A stretch of DNA of 64,000 nucleotides from assembly GCA_030445275.1 (NCBI GenBank), contig JAUCSE010000069.1, positions 124,001-188,000 of the forward strand. Direction: 5' to 3'. The notes below the pieces were generated by a model that was given only the letters and a program-made list of their open reading frames with translations, searched no databases and was not told where the DNA came from. This DNA comes from Mucilaginibacter sp. (lineage in GTDB: Bacteria; Bacteroidota; Bacteroidia; Sphingobacteriales; Sphingobacteriaceae). A program made the position numbers and the translations under genes. Positions 16,814-25,541 of this stretch are shown one piece after another (within the stretch, counting starts at the first letter, position 1; the number at the start of each line of letters is the position of its first letter).

Positions 16814-17362
16814 TTATTTACCCAGATCTGCTTTGAACGATGCCAATAATTGCAGACTGCTTGTATTTAATCCGATAAAAAGTCTGGTATCCTCCACCGA
16901 CCATGGATGCCCCCGCCGGTAATCCCACCATCGGTACTCTATTTTTGAGTAATCATTGGTGATGCCGGTTTCAATTGGCTTTTCATAATAGTTATATGCT
17001 CTGAAAGTGTAGCCGGTATCGCTCACGGTAATATCCACATTAAACCTTAGCCAGTAATAATTCCCGGAAGCACTGGTGATCACTTTGAAAATACCGGTTC
17101 CGCTTACCATACCGGTTTCCTTATTAAAAGTACTACCCTTTTGCTGCCCGGGGAATGTTTTTAAAAACCATTTGGTTGCCCGGTTATACAATTCAGCTTT
17201 AATTAAACCCTTGTTCGCCGTGTAATCTGCCTCATAATTGATCTTCCCTTTTTTCATGGGAATATCAATCTTAATGGTGTTCTTTTGAGCATAATTAGTC
17301 AGAGGGCACAGCATAAAAATCATCAGAAGCAGTTTGTTGATAACAGGTATTTGTTTCATCAT
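16814..17362 (-). CDS. Exported DUF4468 (TBP-like fold) protein
   Basis: 182 residues with a signal peptide (KLLLMIFMLCPLTNYAQ). The mature part has the DUF4468 layout: KAELYNRATKWFLKTFPGQQ followed by a glycine-rich GMVSGTGIFKV strand, YYWLRFNVDITVSDTGYTFR and a YYEKPIETGITNDYSKIEYR segment. The function of DUF4468 proteins is unknown. It leads an apparent operon with two ThuA genes. A 15/17 match to the tandem GTAGTG element lies 76 bases upstream in matching orientation, so it may belong to the same regulon as the PTS and beta-helix genes. Confidence 0.7.
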   Translation of the reverse strand: MMKQIPVINKLLLMIFMLCPLTNYAQKNTIKIDIPMKKGKINYEADYTANKGLIKAELYNRATKWFLKTFPGQQKGSTFNKETGMVSGTGIFKVITSASGNYYWLRFNVDITVSDTGYTFRAYNYYEKPIETGITNDYSKIEYRWWDYRRGHPWSVEDTRLFIGLNTSSLQLLASFKADLGK

Positions 17363-17437
17363 GATGGTACAGATTTTCAGGCTATTTAACGCTTATCAAA
17401 TATCAGGATTTAAGGTTATATAAGGATTTTATCAATG

Positions 17438-17454
17438 CCCTACTTTACCACTAC
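17438..17454 (-). promoter_or_regulatory. Tandem GTAGTG operator-like element, site 2 (15/17)
   Basis: On the minus strand GTAGTGGTAAAGTAGGG, two mismatches to site 1. It lies between the divergent DUF4468/ThuA operon (start 17362) and the third ThuA gene (start 17528), so it could serve either. Confidence 0.45.
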
Positions 17455-17527
17455 GCTGCCCCGATTGGCGGTACAGAATAAAAAGATTGCCCTATAATTG
17501 CCACCAGCCTACAATCAGAGCCATGTT

Positions 17528-18295
17528 ATGAAAAACTTTAAAATACATCTGCTTATCACCTTATTGATCATCTGCGGCCTAACCTATGCCACGGCACAAA
17601 CATCAAAACCACGCTTTAAAGCCATTGCCATTGCCGAAACCGGCGGCGGGCATGCCCTATTTGACGCTGCCGCCAAAGTATGGCTCAACAAGCTTGCCGC
17701 CGACAGTAATTTCACCATCGACTACATCACCAATACCCAACCCATTACCAAAGAATACCTGAAACAATATCAGCTGTTCATTCAGTTGGATTACCCACCC
17801 TATCCCTGGGGTAAAGAAGCCCAGGAAGCTTTTCAGGAATACCTGGAACAGGGTAAAGGCGGCTGGATAGGTTTCCATCACCCTACCCTGTTGGGCGTGT
17901 TTGATGGATACCCGATGTGGCAGTGGTACTCTAAATTTATGGGTGGCATTGAATTTAAAAACACCATACACGGCGGCACAACCGCACTGCTTACCATTGA
18001 GGACAGGAAGCACCCCATTATGGCAGGCTTACCCGCCACATTCACCACCCGCGACGAATGGTACACGTACAACAAAAGTCCGCGACCAAATGTGCACGTA
18101 CTGGCCAGCATTGACGAAAATACCTTCGTACCCGACACCACCATTAAAATGGGCGATCACCCGGTGATCTGGACTAACGAGCACATGAAAGCCAAAAACA
18201 TTTACATAGCCATGGGCCATTTCCCCGAACTTTTTCAGGATGAGGCATATACGAGGCTGTTAAGGAATACGATATTCTGGGCGGTAAAGCGCTGA
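17528..18295 (+). CDS. Secreted ThuA-domain protein 3
   Basis: 255 residues from the ATG at 17528 (MKNFKIHLLITLLIICGLTY, signal peptide, cleavage about 24); a TTG ten codons earlier is not needed. ThuA motifs: FKAIAIAETGGGHALFDAAA, LFIQLDYPPYPW, GKGGWIGFHHPTLLGVFDGY and GDHPVIWTNEHMKAKNIYIA. It is a close paralogue of ThuA 2 but transcribed away from it. A tandem GTAGTG element lies in the shared intergenic region. A repeat element follows the stop directly. The role is unknown beyond a link of the family to sugar metabolism. Confidence 0.9.
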   Translation: MKNFKIHLLITLLIICGLTYATAQTSKPRFKAIAIAETGGGHALFDAAAKVWLNKLAADSNFTIDYITNTQPITKEYLKQYQLFIQLDYPPYPWGKEAQEAFQEYLEQGKGGWIGFHHPTLLGVFDGYPMWQWYSKFMGGIEFKNTIHGGTTALLTIEDRKHPIMAGLPATFTTRDEWYTYNKSPRPNVHVLASIDENTFVPDTTIKMGDHPVIWTNEHMKAKNIYIAMGHFPELFQDEAYTRLLRNTIFWAVKR

Positions 18296-18339
18296 AGCCT
18301 CACCTAAATCCTCTCCAAAGGAGAGGACTTTAAAAAACT

Positions 18340-18612
18340 CCCTGATTTCTTTTCCTGTCAGCAGATAAGCTTCGGACGAAATCAGGCAGAACAATGGTGG
18401 TCCGTGCGGTGGCAGGGGCATAGTAAATATTTGCTGAAGAGAGGATAATGTGCGATCCGTCGGCTGGCGGAGGGGCAATTGTTTACAGCCCGTGGTTCTG
18501 CCTGATTTGCAGGGTAAAGGCCTTGAGCGAAAAGAAGCATTTCTGCTGACTTGATTTTTGGTTACTTTGTATCAAGACAAAGTAACAGCCTTAGCGGCAA
18601 TTGAGCGCTATA
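18340..18612. mobile_element. Shortened copy of the hairpin-ended repeat element
   Basis: It shares a roughly 150-base core with 49990-50150: AATCAGGCAGAAC ... GGGGCATAGTAAATATTTGC ... GGCTGGCGGAGGGGCAA ... GTGGTTCTGCCTGATTTGC. AATCAGGCAGAAC and GTTCTGCCTGATT are inverted repeats. The right end GTTACTTTG-TATCAAGA-CAAAGTAAC then GCCTTAGCGGCAATTGAGCG is the inverse of the left end of the other copy. Confidence 0.75.
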
Positions 18613-18664
18613 CGATTTGCATTATTCACCCTGAACAGCACATGTACCCCGCAATGACGCGTTA

Positions 18665-18681
18665 CCCTATATTACCACTAC
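18665..18681 (-). promoter_or_regulatory. Tandem GTAGTG operator-like element, site 3 (15/17)
   Basis: On the minus strand GTAGTGGTAATATAGGG, two mismatches to site 1. It lies 184 bases upstream of the membrane regulator gene, in the opposite orientation to it. It could be an autoregulatory site or chance. Confidence 0.3.
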
Positions 18682-18864
18682 AACCCCTACTAACCCTTAT
18701 TAAACACCCTGATAATCAACACATAAACCCCACTACAAACAAAACATTACCCTTTATATAAAAATGTTTTTTAAATTACCTTTTTAAATGCCCGCTACTT
18801 CAGTTATCTGATACTATAAGTGTTATAAAACATTTTTTAACCCGTGTATGAATAATTTTTATTG

Positions 18865-21798
18865 ATGAGGAAAATCATTTTATTGATTATTATTTGCCAT
18901 GCTTTAGCCTGTACAGCTACCGCCCAAACTACTCTTGGCATACCCGCCATAAAAAATTATACGCACACCGATTATAATGCCAGTACCGAAATATGGGATG
19001 TTAAACAAGACAAGAACGGCATCCTCTATTTTGCCAATAACGATGGCCTGCTCACCTTTGACGGCAGTTACTGGAAAATATATCCCCTACCCAATAAAGG
19101 CACTATCAAGGCCCTGACCATCGGCCCTTCGGGAAAGATCTTTGTAGGTGGCCAGGACGAAATTGGCTACTTTTTTCCCGATGGCAACGGCATCCTGAAA
19201 TACCACTCCATCAAAAACCTGATGCCGCAAAAGGCCCGGCAGTTTGCCGATATATGGAGCATTGTATTATTTAAGAACGAGGTGTTTTTCCGCACGATTG
19301 AGTGTGTGTTTGAATACAATGGCAACGAGATCAAAACATTTGACGCACCCGGTGGCTGGCGTTTGCTGGCTAATGCGGGCGCTCAACTATTTGCCGAAGA
19401 TAAGGACGAGGGCTTGATGCTTTTTAAGGATAATCAATGGCAGCTGTGCCGCACGCTGCTCCCAACTGCGGATATGCACATCACCGGGGTAATGGATTAT
19501 AACAAAGACACCGTAATGGTTACCACCCTAAAGCAGGGTTTGTTCTTGCTAACCGGCACAACCCTCATCAAAAAAACAACCGCTATTGATGCCTTTTTAC
19601 ACAGTGACCTGGTTAATTGCGGCAAAAAGATAGGTAATGACCGCTATGCCATAGGTACCAAGGCCCGCGGACTTTTTATTATTGATGGCAAAGGAAACTT
19701 GATCGAACGGTTCTCCAATAATGAAGGCCTGCAGAATAATAACGTGCTAGGCCTGCTGCTTGACCGCGATAAAAACTTGTGGCTGGGTCTGGAGAGCGGG
19801 GTCGATTTTATAAACTACAGCACCTCCATTAAACGTATTTATGCCAGTAAAGAAAACCAGATCAAAAGTAATTCGGTAAGCGTGTTTGATCATAAACTGT
19901 TTATAGGCACCTCAAACGGACTGTACAGCGTTCCGCTTAGCCCGGCGCAAAAGGACATCAGCAACAACAAGGGGACATTTACCGAGGTGGACAATACCAA
20001 GGGCCAGGTATGGAGCTTAACCGAAATAAATCATCACTTGTTGATGGGGCACGAGAATGGCGCTTTTGTAATTAACAATAACCAGGTTAAGCCCATAACC
20101 TCTTCCAGACAAGGTGTGTGGCGATTCGTGGCTATCCCCTCATCGCCAGATGTTATTGCCGGTACCTATACCGGTTTACAGGTGATCAGGGATAACAACG
20201 GTAGCTATACGGCCAACGAAACGCTGGAGGGTATATATGAATCACTGCCCACCCTGGCCAGGGATAACGATAATGTAATATGGGCATCGCACTCGTACAG
20301 AGGGGTGTTTAAAATACAGCTATCTGCCGACAGAAAAAAGATCATAAGGTACAGCCAGTATACTGATCATAACGGCTTGCCATCGGTATTGAACAACCAT
20401 GTTTACTTTATTAAGAATAAGATACTCGTAGCAACCGAAAAAGGTGTGTACGAATATAATGCCGGCAAAAATAAATTTGAACAGTCGGATTTTTTCAAAC
20501 CTATATTTGGTGATACCTCCATTGAAAATTTAACGGCAGATGTATCCGGCAATATCTGGTTTATAAGTAACCAACGCGTTGGTGTTATCGATTTTAGCAA
20601 ACCAGCCGACGGAAAATCCTACACGGTTATTTATTTCCCTGAACTGGCCGGGCAAACCGTAAAAGCAGCAGGATACCTGTATCCGTATGATAAGGAAAAT
20701 ATTTTTATCGGTTCAAATAATGGGGTATTTCACTTAAACTATCGGCAGTATGTGCAGTCGGAAACCAGCCTCAGTGTATTGCTGACCACCGTAAAAGCTA
20801 TTGCCGAGAAGGACAGCCTGATATTTGGTGGTTATTTTATGAAGGATAATCAGGTAGCCGCCAACCAGGGCGATAAGCAGGTCACTACCCTGTCCAATCA
20901 CTGGAACTCCTTTCATTTTGAGTACTCCTCAACCTTATACGCCCAGAAAAGCAACGAGGAATTTACCTATAAACTGATCGGGTTTGATAACGAATGGTCA
21001 AACTGGTCGGTAAAAACGGAGAAGGATTATACCAATCTGCCCTACGGTAAATATACCTTTTCGGTAAGGGTGCGTAATAACCTGGGCAATGCCTCAGCCC
21101 CGGTTAACTATACTTTTATAGTGGAACCAGCCTGGTACCAAACCATCTGGGCCTATCTGTTTTACGGTTTATTGATATTATTAGCCATTTATCTGGCGAT
21201 AAAAGAACAACGAAAAAGGTTCGACTTGCATCAAAAGAAACATGAGGAAGAACAAAAACGCCTGAGTTATCTACACAGCCTGGAGCTCGACCGGAACGAA
21301 AAAGAGATCATCGCCCTGAAAAACAACAACCTGGAGGCCGAACTGAACTATAAAAACAAGGAACTAGCCACCATTACCATGCACTTGGTTGAGCGTGGTC
21401 GCATTATGCACAATATCAGGGAGGAGCTGACCGCCAATATCAAGAAACTGAACCAACCCGACCTTACCCATGAGTTCAGGAATGTTTTTAAACTGGTAAC
21501 CGATACCGAGAAAAAAGATGACGACTGGGACCACTTCGCCATTTATTTTGACCAGGTACACAACAATTTTCTATCCATCATGAAAACCAAATTCCCGGGT
21601 CTTAGTCCTACGGATTTGAAATTGTGTGCTTATTTGCGCCTTAACCTTACCTCCAAGGAGATAGCCCAGCTGATGAATATATCGCTCAAAGGTGTAGAGA
21701 TCAGCCGGTACCGTGTACGCAAAAAACTGGCGCTGGCCACCGAGGTTAATTTGTATGATTTTTTGATTGATATTACGAAAGCCCCCCTGTCATCCTGA
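18865..21798 (+). CDS. Membrane-spanning Reg_prop/Y_Y_Y sensor with C-terminal HTH
   Basis: 977 residues from the ATG at 18865 (a TTG one codon earlier is ignored). Signal peptide MRKIILLIIICHALACTATA. A periplasmic double-propeller sensor (about 30-670) has repeated units such as IWDVKQDKNGILYFANNDGL and NVLGLLLDRDKNLWLGLESG. Next come a Y_Y_Y domain (about 670-750), one membrane segment (about 758-775) and a coiled coil (about 785-850). The C-terminal LuxR/GerE-like HTH starts around 912 (LSPTDLKLCAYLRLNLTSKE, then IAQLMNISLKGVEISRYRVR). There is no kinase or receiver domain, so it would sense a glycan outside and bind DNA directly, like SusR-type regulators. The last residues and the stop are supplied by a palindromic repeat. 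Confidence 0.9.
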   Translation: MRKIILLIIICHALACTATAQTTLGIPAIKNYTHTDYNASTEIWDVKQDKNGILYFANNDGLLTFDGSYWKIYPLPNKGTIKALTIGPSGKIFVGGQDEIGYFFPDGNGILKYHSIKNLMPQKARQFADIWSIVLFKNEVFFRTIECVFEYNGNEIKTFDAPGGWRLLANAGAQLFAEDKDEGLMLFKDNQWQLCRTLLPTADMHITGVMDYNKDTVMVTTLKQGLFLLTGTTLIKKTTAIDAFLHSDLVNCGKKIGNDRYAIGTKARGLFIIDGKGNLIERFSNNEGLQNNNVLGLLLDRDKNLWLGLESGVDFINYSTSIKRIYASKENQIKSNSVSVFDHKLFIGTSNGLYSVPLSPAQKDISNNKGTFTEVDNTKGQVWSLTEINHHLLMGHENGAFVINNNQVKPITSSRQGVWRFVAIPSSPDVIAGTYTGLQVIRDNNGSYTANETLEGIYESLPTLARDNDNVIWASHSYRGVFKIQLSADRKKIIRYSQYTDHNGLPSVLNNHVYFIKNKILVATEKGVYEYNAGKNKFEQSDFFKPIFGDTSIENLTADVSGNIWFISNQRVGVIDFSKPADGKSYTVIYFPELAGQTVKAAGYLYPYDKENIFIGSNNGVFHLNYRQYVQSETSLSVLLTTVKAIAEKDSLIFGGYFMKDNQVAANQGDKQVTTLSNHWNSFHFEYSSTLYAQKSNEEFTYKLIGFDNEWSNWSVKTEKDYTNLPYGKYTFSVRVRNNLGNASAPVNYTFIVEPAWYQTIWAYLFYGLLILLAIYLAIKEQRKRFDLHQKKHEEEQKRLSYLHSLELDRNEKEIIALKNNNLEAELNYKNKELATITMHLVERGRIMHNIREELTANIKKLNQPDLTHEFRNVFKLVTDTEKKDDDWDHFAIYFDQVHNNFLSIMKTKFPGLSPTDLKLCAYLRLNLTSKEIAQLMNISLKGVEISRYRVRKKLALATEVNLYDFLIDITKAPLSS

Positions 21799-21866
21799 GC
21801 GTAGCGAAGGATCTATTTACCAGCAGGCACATCGGCGATTAGATTCTTCGCTACGCTCAGAATGAC
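21789..21866. repeat. GTCATCCTGAGCG palindrome that ends the regulator gene
   Basis: GTCATCCTGAGCGTAGCGAA and TTCGCTACGCTCAGAATGAC are inverted. The TGA inside GTCATCCTGA is the stop codon of the regulator gene at 21796-21798. Confidence 0.75.
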
Positions 21867-21913
21867 AAACTTTTATGCTGTGTCCGTTACTCGCGCTGAC
21901 CCTAATATCACCA

Positions 21914-21948
21914 CAACGTCATTGCGAGGTACGAAGCAATGACGCGTT
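21914..21948. repeat. CGTCATTGCGAGG-family palindrome, minimal form
   Basis: AACGTCATTGCGAGGTACG followed at once by AAGCAATGACGCGTT, a direct hairpin with almost no insert. Confidence 0.7.
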
Positions 21949-21987
21949 TTTTAGTTTGCCGCTGTTCTTGTTGTAAATAAGATAATC

Positions 21988-22028
21988 AAAGCCCTCCCGC
22001 CAGCCGGCGGGGAGGGTTGGGAGGGGTT
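21988..22028. repeat. GCCAGCCGGCGGGGAGGG palindromic repeat, copy 2
   Basis: AAGCCCTCCCGCCAGCCGGC then GGGGAGGGTTGGGAGGGG. It touches the stop codon of the redox protein gene and may serve as its terminator. Confidence 0.7.
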
Positions 22029-23152
22029 TACTTATATATTCTCCCCATCAGCGGATCATTCCAGATGATCTTCTTCAACTCTTCGGGGTTAATAATACCC
22101 TGCTTGCCATAAACTATCTTTCCATCCGGGTCAACCAGCATGGTGTAGGGCAGCGCGCCGTCCCATTTGGGGTCAACCGCCTCAATCATTTTATATTTAT
22201 CATCGCCAGTATATATATAGTTGGGACCAGATGCCTGTTTGCCTTTCAGAAAGCTCAGCGCCTTATCCTTGCGGGCGGGATCATCAGCACTGATGGTTAC
22301 GAACTCCAGCCCCCTGTCGCGATATAGGTGCATAATGGTCACCAGCTCCGGGAACTCCGCTACGCAAGGGCCGCACCAGGTAGCCCATAAATTAATGAGC
22401 CGCAGTTTATCGGTTTTGTTTTTTACCAGGCCGGCAATACCCGCGGCATCAATGGCATCTATCTTTACCGGTTCATTGGCCCAGGTTACTGTTGCTTTTT
22501 GTATCCAGTCCTGCTTTTCTGCCCATTTAATAGAGCAGCCAAAGGTTTTAGTTGTGGGCACGACTACTTCCTTGCCGGCCAGTACTGCATCAATAGCATT
22601 GCGTGCATCCAGCGAGCGTGGTGTTTTGGCCGGGTTCTCCATATCATCAATACGGCCATTATAGCGCAGCTTCCTGTCCTTGTCAAAAATAAAGATGTGC
22701 GGCGTAGCCACCGGACCATATTTATTACTGGTGATCTCCGTTTCGCCATCATACAGGTAAGGAAAGTTAAACTTCCTGTCCTTGGCACGTACCTTCATAT
22801 CCTCAAATGAGTCACCCACATCGCTGTATCCCAGCTCATCCAAACGTAGCGAAGCCGGGTTATTGGGGTTAATGGCCACCACTTTTACACCTTTGGCGGC
22901 ATAATCGCTGGTGAGTTTCACCAATCTATCCTCATAAGCCTGCGATGTGGGGCAATGGTTACATATAAACACGACAGCCAGCACTTTGGCCTCCTTAAAT
23001 GATTGCAGGGTATATGTTTTTCCGTCGATGCCCGGCAAGCTAAAATCGGGCGCACTGGCACCGGTGGCTAATGTGGCATGGCTTACCTGTGCAAAGGAAA
23101 ACCGCGCCATCATCAGTAAAACAATAACCGGTATAAAAAGAAACTTCTTCAT
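22028..23152 (-). CDS. Exported two-module thioredoxin-fold protein
   Basis: 374 residues with signal peptide MKKFLFIPVIVLLMMARFSFAQ. The N-terminal module (about 28-200) is an AhpC/redoxin-like thioredoxin fold with a CNHC motif at 64-67 (FICNHCPTSQAYEDRL). The C-terminal module (about 225-374) is TlpA/ResA-like with WCGPC at 259-263. Both have the two Cys of a redox site; another Cys lies at 206 between them. It probably reduces or forms disulfides in periplasmic proteins, possibly passing electrons from one module to the other. It is 14 bases downstream of the GH9 gene on the same strand, so probably co-transcribed. The two-module layout is uncommon but seen in Bacteroidota. Confidence 0.87.
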   Translation of the reverse strand: MKKFLFIPVIVLLMMARFSFAQVSHATLATGASAPDFSLPGIDGKTYTLQSFKEAKVLAVVFICNHCPTSQAYEDRLVKLTSDYAAKGVKVVAINPNNPASLRLDELGYSDVGDSFEDMKVRAKDRKFNFPYLYDGETEITSNKYGPVATPHIFIFDKDRKLRYNGRIDDMENPAKTPRSLDARNAIDAVLAGKEVVVPTTKTFGCSIKWAEKQDWIQKATVTWANEPVKIDAIDAAGIAGLVKNKTDKLRLINLWATWCGPCVAEFPELVTIMHLYRDRGLEFVTISADDPARKDKALSFLKGKQASGPNYIYTGDDKYKMIEAVDPKWDGALPYTMLVDPDGKIVYGKQGIINPEELKKIIWNDPLMGRIYK

Positions 23153-23166
23153 GTGTTTAAAATTTA

Positions 23167-24999
23167 TTATTCATGTATAGCTACAGCCAGCAGGTACCAG
23201 GCAGTATGCGGCAACCATTGCTCGGCCCAGCGCCAATCGTAATCCTTATGTATCTGGGCATAGGATAAATTAAAATCAATATCATTTTCGTCATTCAAAC
23301 CCGAAGTAACACCGTTTACAATACCACCGGGGGCATTGGTGTATTCAAACGTGCCAAAGAAACCATAGGCCGGGTTATTATGCCCGGTGCCCTGCAGCAT
23401 ACTGGCATCAAAAGGGTTTAGGCCCAATATCCAGTTGAGCTGATCAACAGCGAAGGTTTCCAGCTGATCATGGTAAGCTTTATCATCGGCAAACAAACCA
23501 GCGGCCAATCTCGCGGCGGCGGCCATAGAGCTCAGCCTTGCGTTTTCGCCCTGCCACCACGGTGAGGCATCACTACCCTGCGGAAAGAAGAACGAAGTAC
23601 GCCTTTTACCCAATGTATCCTGCACTAATTGGCGACTGTAGCCGAAAGGATTGTTTACCTCATGCGTAACCTTCAGCTCAAAATCAAACGAGGCTTTGAT
23701 GGCTTTTTTGATGGATGCCTGCGTTGCCTGATCAGCATATAGGTAATAATAGATCAGGCTGGTTACCGGCAGTCCGGCATCAGATGGATGAAAGAATGGG
23801 CGGTCGGTGCTATCGGCTTTCCAATAGTTCTGGTACTTATCCCAGGTGGATAAACGACCAATCAGGTTATTAGCCCGTTTGGTTGCTGCTGCCAGATAAT
23901 CCGGCTTTTTAGTGGCTTTGTACAGTTCGGTGGCGGCGCTTAGCGCGCAATAATCGTCCAAAATATTCTCGCGACCATCAAAGGTCATGAGTTTGTTATT
24001 GGCTTCCAGAAATTTAAAAGCATTCTCGGCAGCCTGCAAATATTGAGCGCTTGTAAAATCACCATCTACTTTTAGGGTTGATGTCATAGCCAATGCAGCA
24101 ATGGCTATCCCTCCGCCCGAGCGGTAACTGGTTTGATAGCGGTGCCAGTCCTTATTTTCAGAGCTATTACTAAATGGCTGATCTTTGGTTTGTTTGATGC
24201 GATAGGATGCGTCCTCGGCACGGATCACCCGGTCCTTTGCCAGCTTACCCGGCCCCGGAGCTGATACCGACCGATAAAACGAGCCATTTTTGGCCTGCAT
24301 CCTAACCAGGTAATCGGCGCCATAGGTAGCCTCATCCAAAATACGGCGGTTGATTTGCCTGAAATCAGTAGTTGTTTTTTTATCGAGGATCTCCTTGGTT
24401 TTGAGCAGGCTCCATACCACCAAAGGTATTTGTTGCGGATTAAAATACAGCGAGAATGACAGGTGCGAGAAATGTTTGCCATAATCGCCGGTGGCATCGT
24501 ACCAGCCACCATGCGCGTCGATGGTATCTTTGGCGCTGCCGGCCAGCAGTAAATGGTGATCGGCCTTATCAATTTCACCCGCGCCGCGTTGCCCCTTAAA
24601 GTAGTACACCACATCCGATAGGGTAGCCTGCTCCAACACATTCTTCCCTATTTTAAAGGGATATGAGCTGATCTTTTTACCTGGTAGACTGATCTGTACC
24701 TGGTAGGTGCCATCGGTAATAAAACCGCTAAAATCAAGATTGTAAAACTCCCGGCCTTTCCAGCCGGCCACAGCGCCACGATACATAGGCTTACCTGTAA
24801 ACACAGTTTTACCATCGGCATCAATTAATTCAAAGGAACTGATGGAGTATTGCTTATCCGTAACCACGATAGCCCTTTTTGGTTTGGTATCTTCATAACC
24901 TACCTGGTTTATTACTATTTTAATCTTTTGGGCAAAGGTTGCCACGGGCAGCATAATGGTTATGATCAGCGTAAAAAAATTCAGTTTCGTTTTGTTCAT
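23167..24999 (-). CDS. Secreted GH9 family glycoside hydrolase
   Basis: 610 residues with signal peptide (NFFTLIITIMLPVATFAQ, cleavage about 23). A CelD_N Ig-like domain spans about 25-118 (INQVGYEDTKPKRAIV). The GH9 (alpha/alpha)6 domain spans about 122-608. The nucleophile/base segment DAHGGWYDATGDYGKH is at 161-176 (Asp168 and Asp172; one residue longer than the common DAGD). The late block GLNPFDASMLQGTGHNNP and NDENDIDFN near the C-terminus carry the general acid Glu. The family includes endoglucanases and exo-glucosaminidases, so the substrate is open. It heads an operon with the redox gene. Confidence 0.92.
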   Translation of the reverse strand: MNKTKLNFFTLIITIMLPVATFAQKIKIVINQVGYEDTKPKRAIVVTDKQYSISSFELIDADGKTVFTGKPMYRGAVAGWKGREFYNLDFSGFITDGTYQVQISLPGKKISSYPFKIGKNVLEQATLSDVVYYFKGQRGAGEIDKADHHLLLAGSAKDTIDAHGGWYDATGDYGKHFSHLSFSLYFNPQQIPLVVWSLLKTKEILDKKTTTDFRQINRRILDEATYGADYLVRMQAKNGSFYRSVSAPGPGKLAKDRVIRAEDASYRIKQTKDQPFSNSSENKDWHRYQTSYRSGGGIAIAALAMTSTLKVDGDFTSAQYLQAAENAFKFLEANNKLMTFDGRENILDDYCALSAATELYKATKKPDYLAAATKRANNLIGRLSTWDKYQNYWKADSTDRPFFHPSDAGLPVTSLIYYYLYADQATQASIKKAIKASFDFELKVTHEVNNPFGYSRQLVQDTLGKRRTSFFFPQGSDASPWWQGENARLSSMAAAARLAAGLFADDKAYHDQLETFAVDQLNWILGLNPFDASMLQGTGHNNPAYGFFGTFEYTNAPGGIVNGVTSGLNDENDIDFNLSYAQIHKDYDWRWAEQWLPHTAWYLLAVAIHE

Positions 25000-25541
25000 A
25001 GATCAGGATATTAATACGTTATATAAATTTATAAAAATTGAAACAGGGCGTTTTTTTAACTCCCCTCTTGAGAGGGGGCGCATTAGATATGTGTGTTGGC
25101 GGGGGTGTGTTCGTCTGCGTAGTAGCCCCCCTTGCCCCTCAAGAGTGGAGCCTATCGCGCACATTCCTTTTCACGCATTGTGCTCCGTCAGAAGCTACCC
25201 ATTTGTAGCACCTCAGTACCTATTAATTTTATGCCTCGTAGAGGCTACCCTTTCAGCAGCAGATCGTTTATCTGCCAATTTGAGGTTGCACCTACGGAGC
25301 AAACGACATTCTATTCATTTATGATACAAACAGGTAGCTCCTAACGGAGCATACTTGCTCATGTACATATCTCGGTTTACAGTTCCTGCACTGTCCGAAG
25401 CCTTTGACTTCGGACAGTGCGAATTTCCCAATTCCCCTCTTGAGAGGGGGGTGCGCCAGGCTTGTATGTTGGCAGGGGTGTGTTCGTCCGCGTGCAGAAA
25501 CACACCCCTGCCCCTCTCAAGAGGGGAGTCGCCTCCCAGGC
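25000..25541. repeat. Gene-free repeat cluster
   Basis: Two copies of a CCCCTCTTGAGAGGGG element: 25059-25150 and 25432-25529. Each has CCCCTCTTGAGAGGGG at the left, TGTTGGC(G/A)GGGGTGTGTTCG inside, and a CCCCTCAAGAG arm at the right. Between them lie degenerate GTAGC/GGAGC-rich repeats (about 25180-25350) and a perfect 13-bp hairpin (25388-25420). No gene is supported. Confidence 0.75.
25388..25420. repeat. Perfect 13-bp stem hairpin
   Basis: GCACTGTCCGAAG, loop CCTTTGA, CTTCGGACAGTGC. No T-run follows on either side, so it is not a classical terminator. Confidence 0.8.

Larger units (their letters stand above)
18296..18864. repeat. Gene-free stretch with a large repeat and a possible operator
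   Basis: It holds a CCTCTCCAAAGGAGAGG arm (18298-18332), a shortened copy of the 49.7-50.2 kb element (18340-18612), the right end of a GCAATGACGCG repeat (18646-18662) and a GTAGTG-like site (18665-18681). AT-rich DNA leads into the regulator gene. No gene is supported. Confidence 0.7.

Noticed and set aside
18558..18761. 67-codon plus-strand frame before the regulator gene
   Set aside because: It crosses the end of a repeat element and an AT-rich leader with no coding character.
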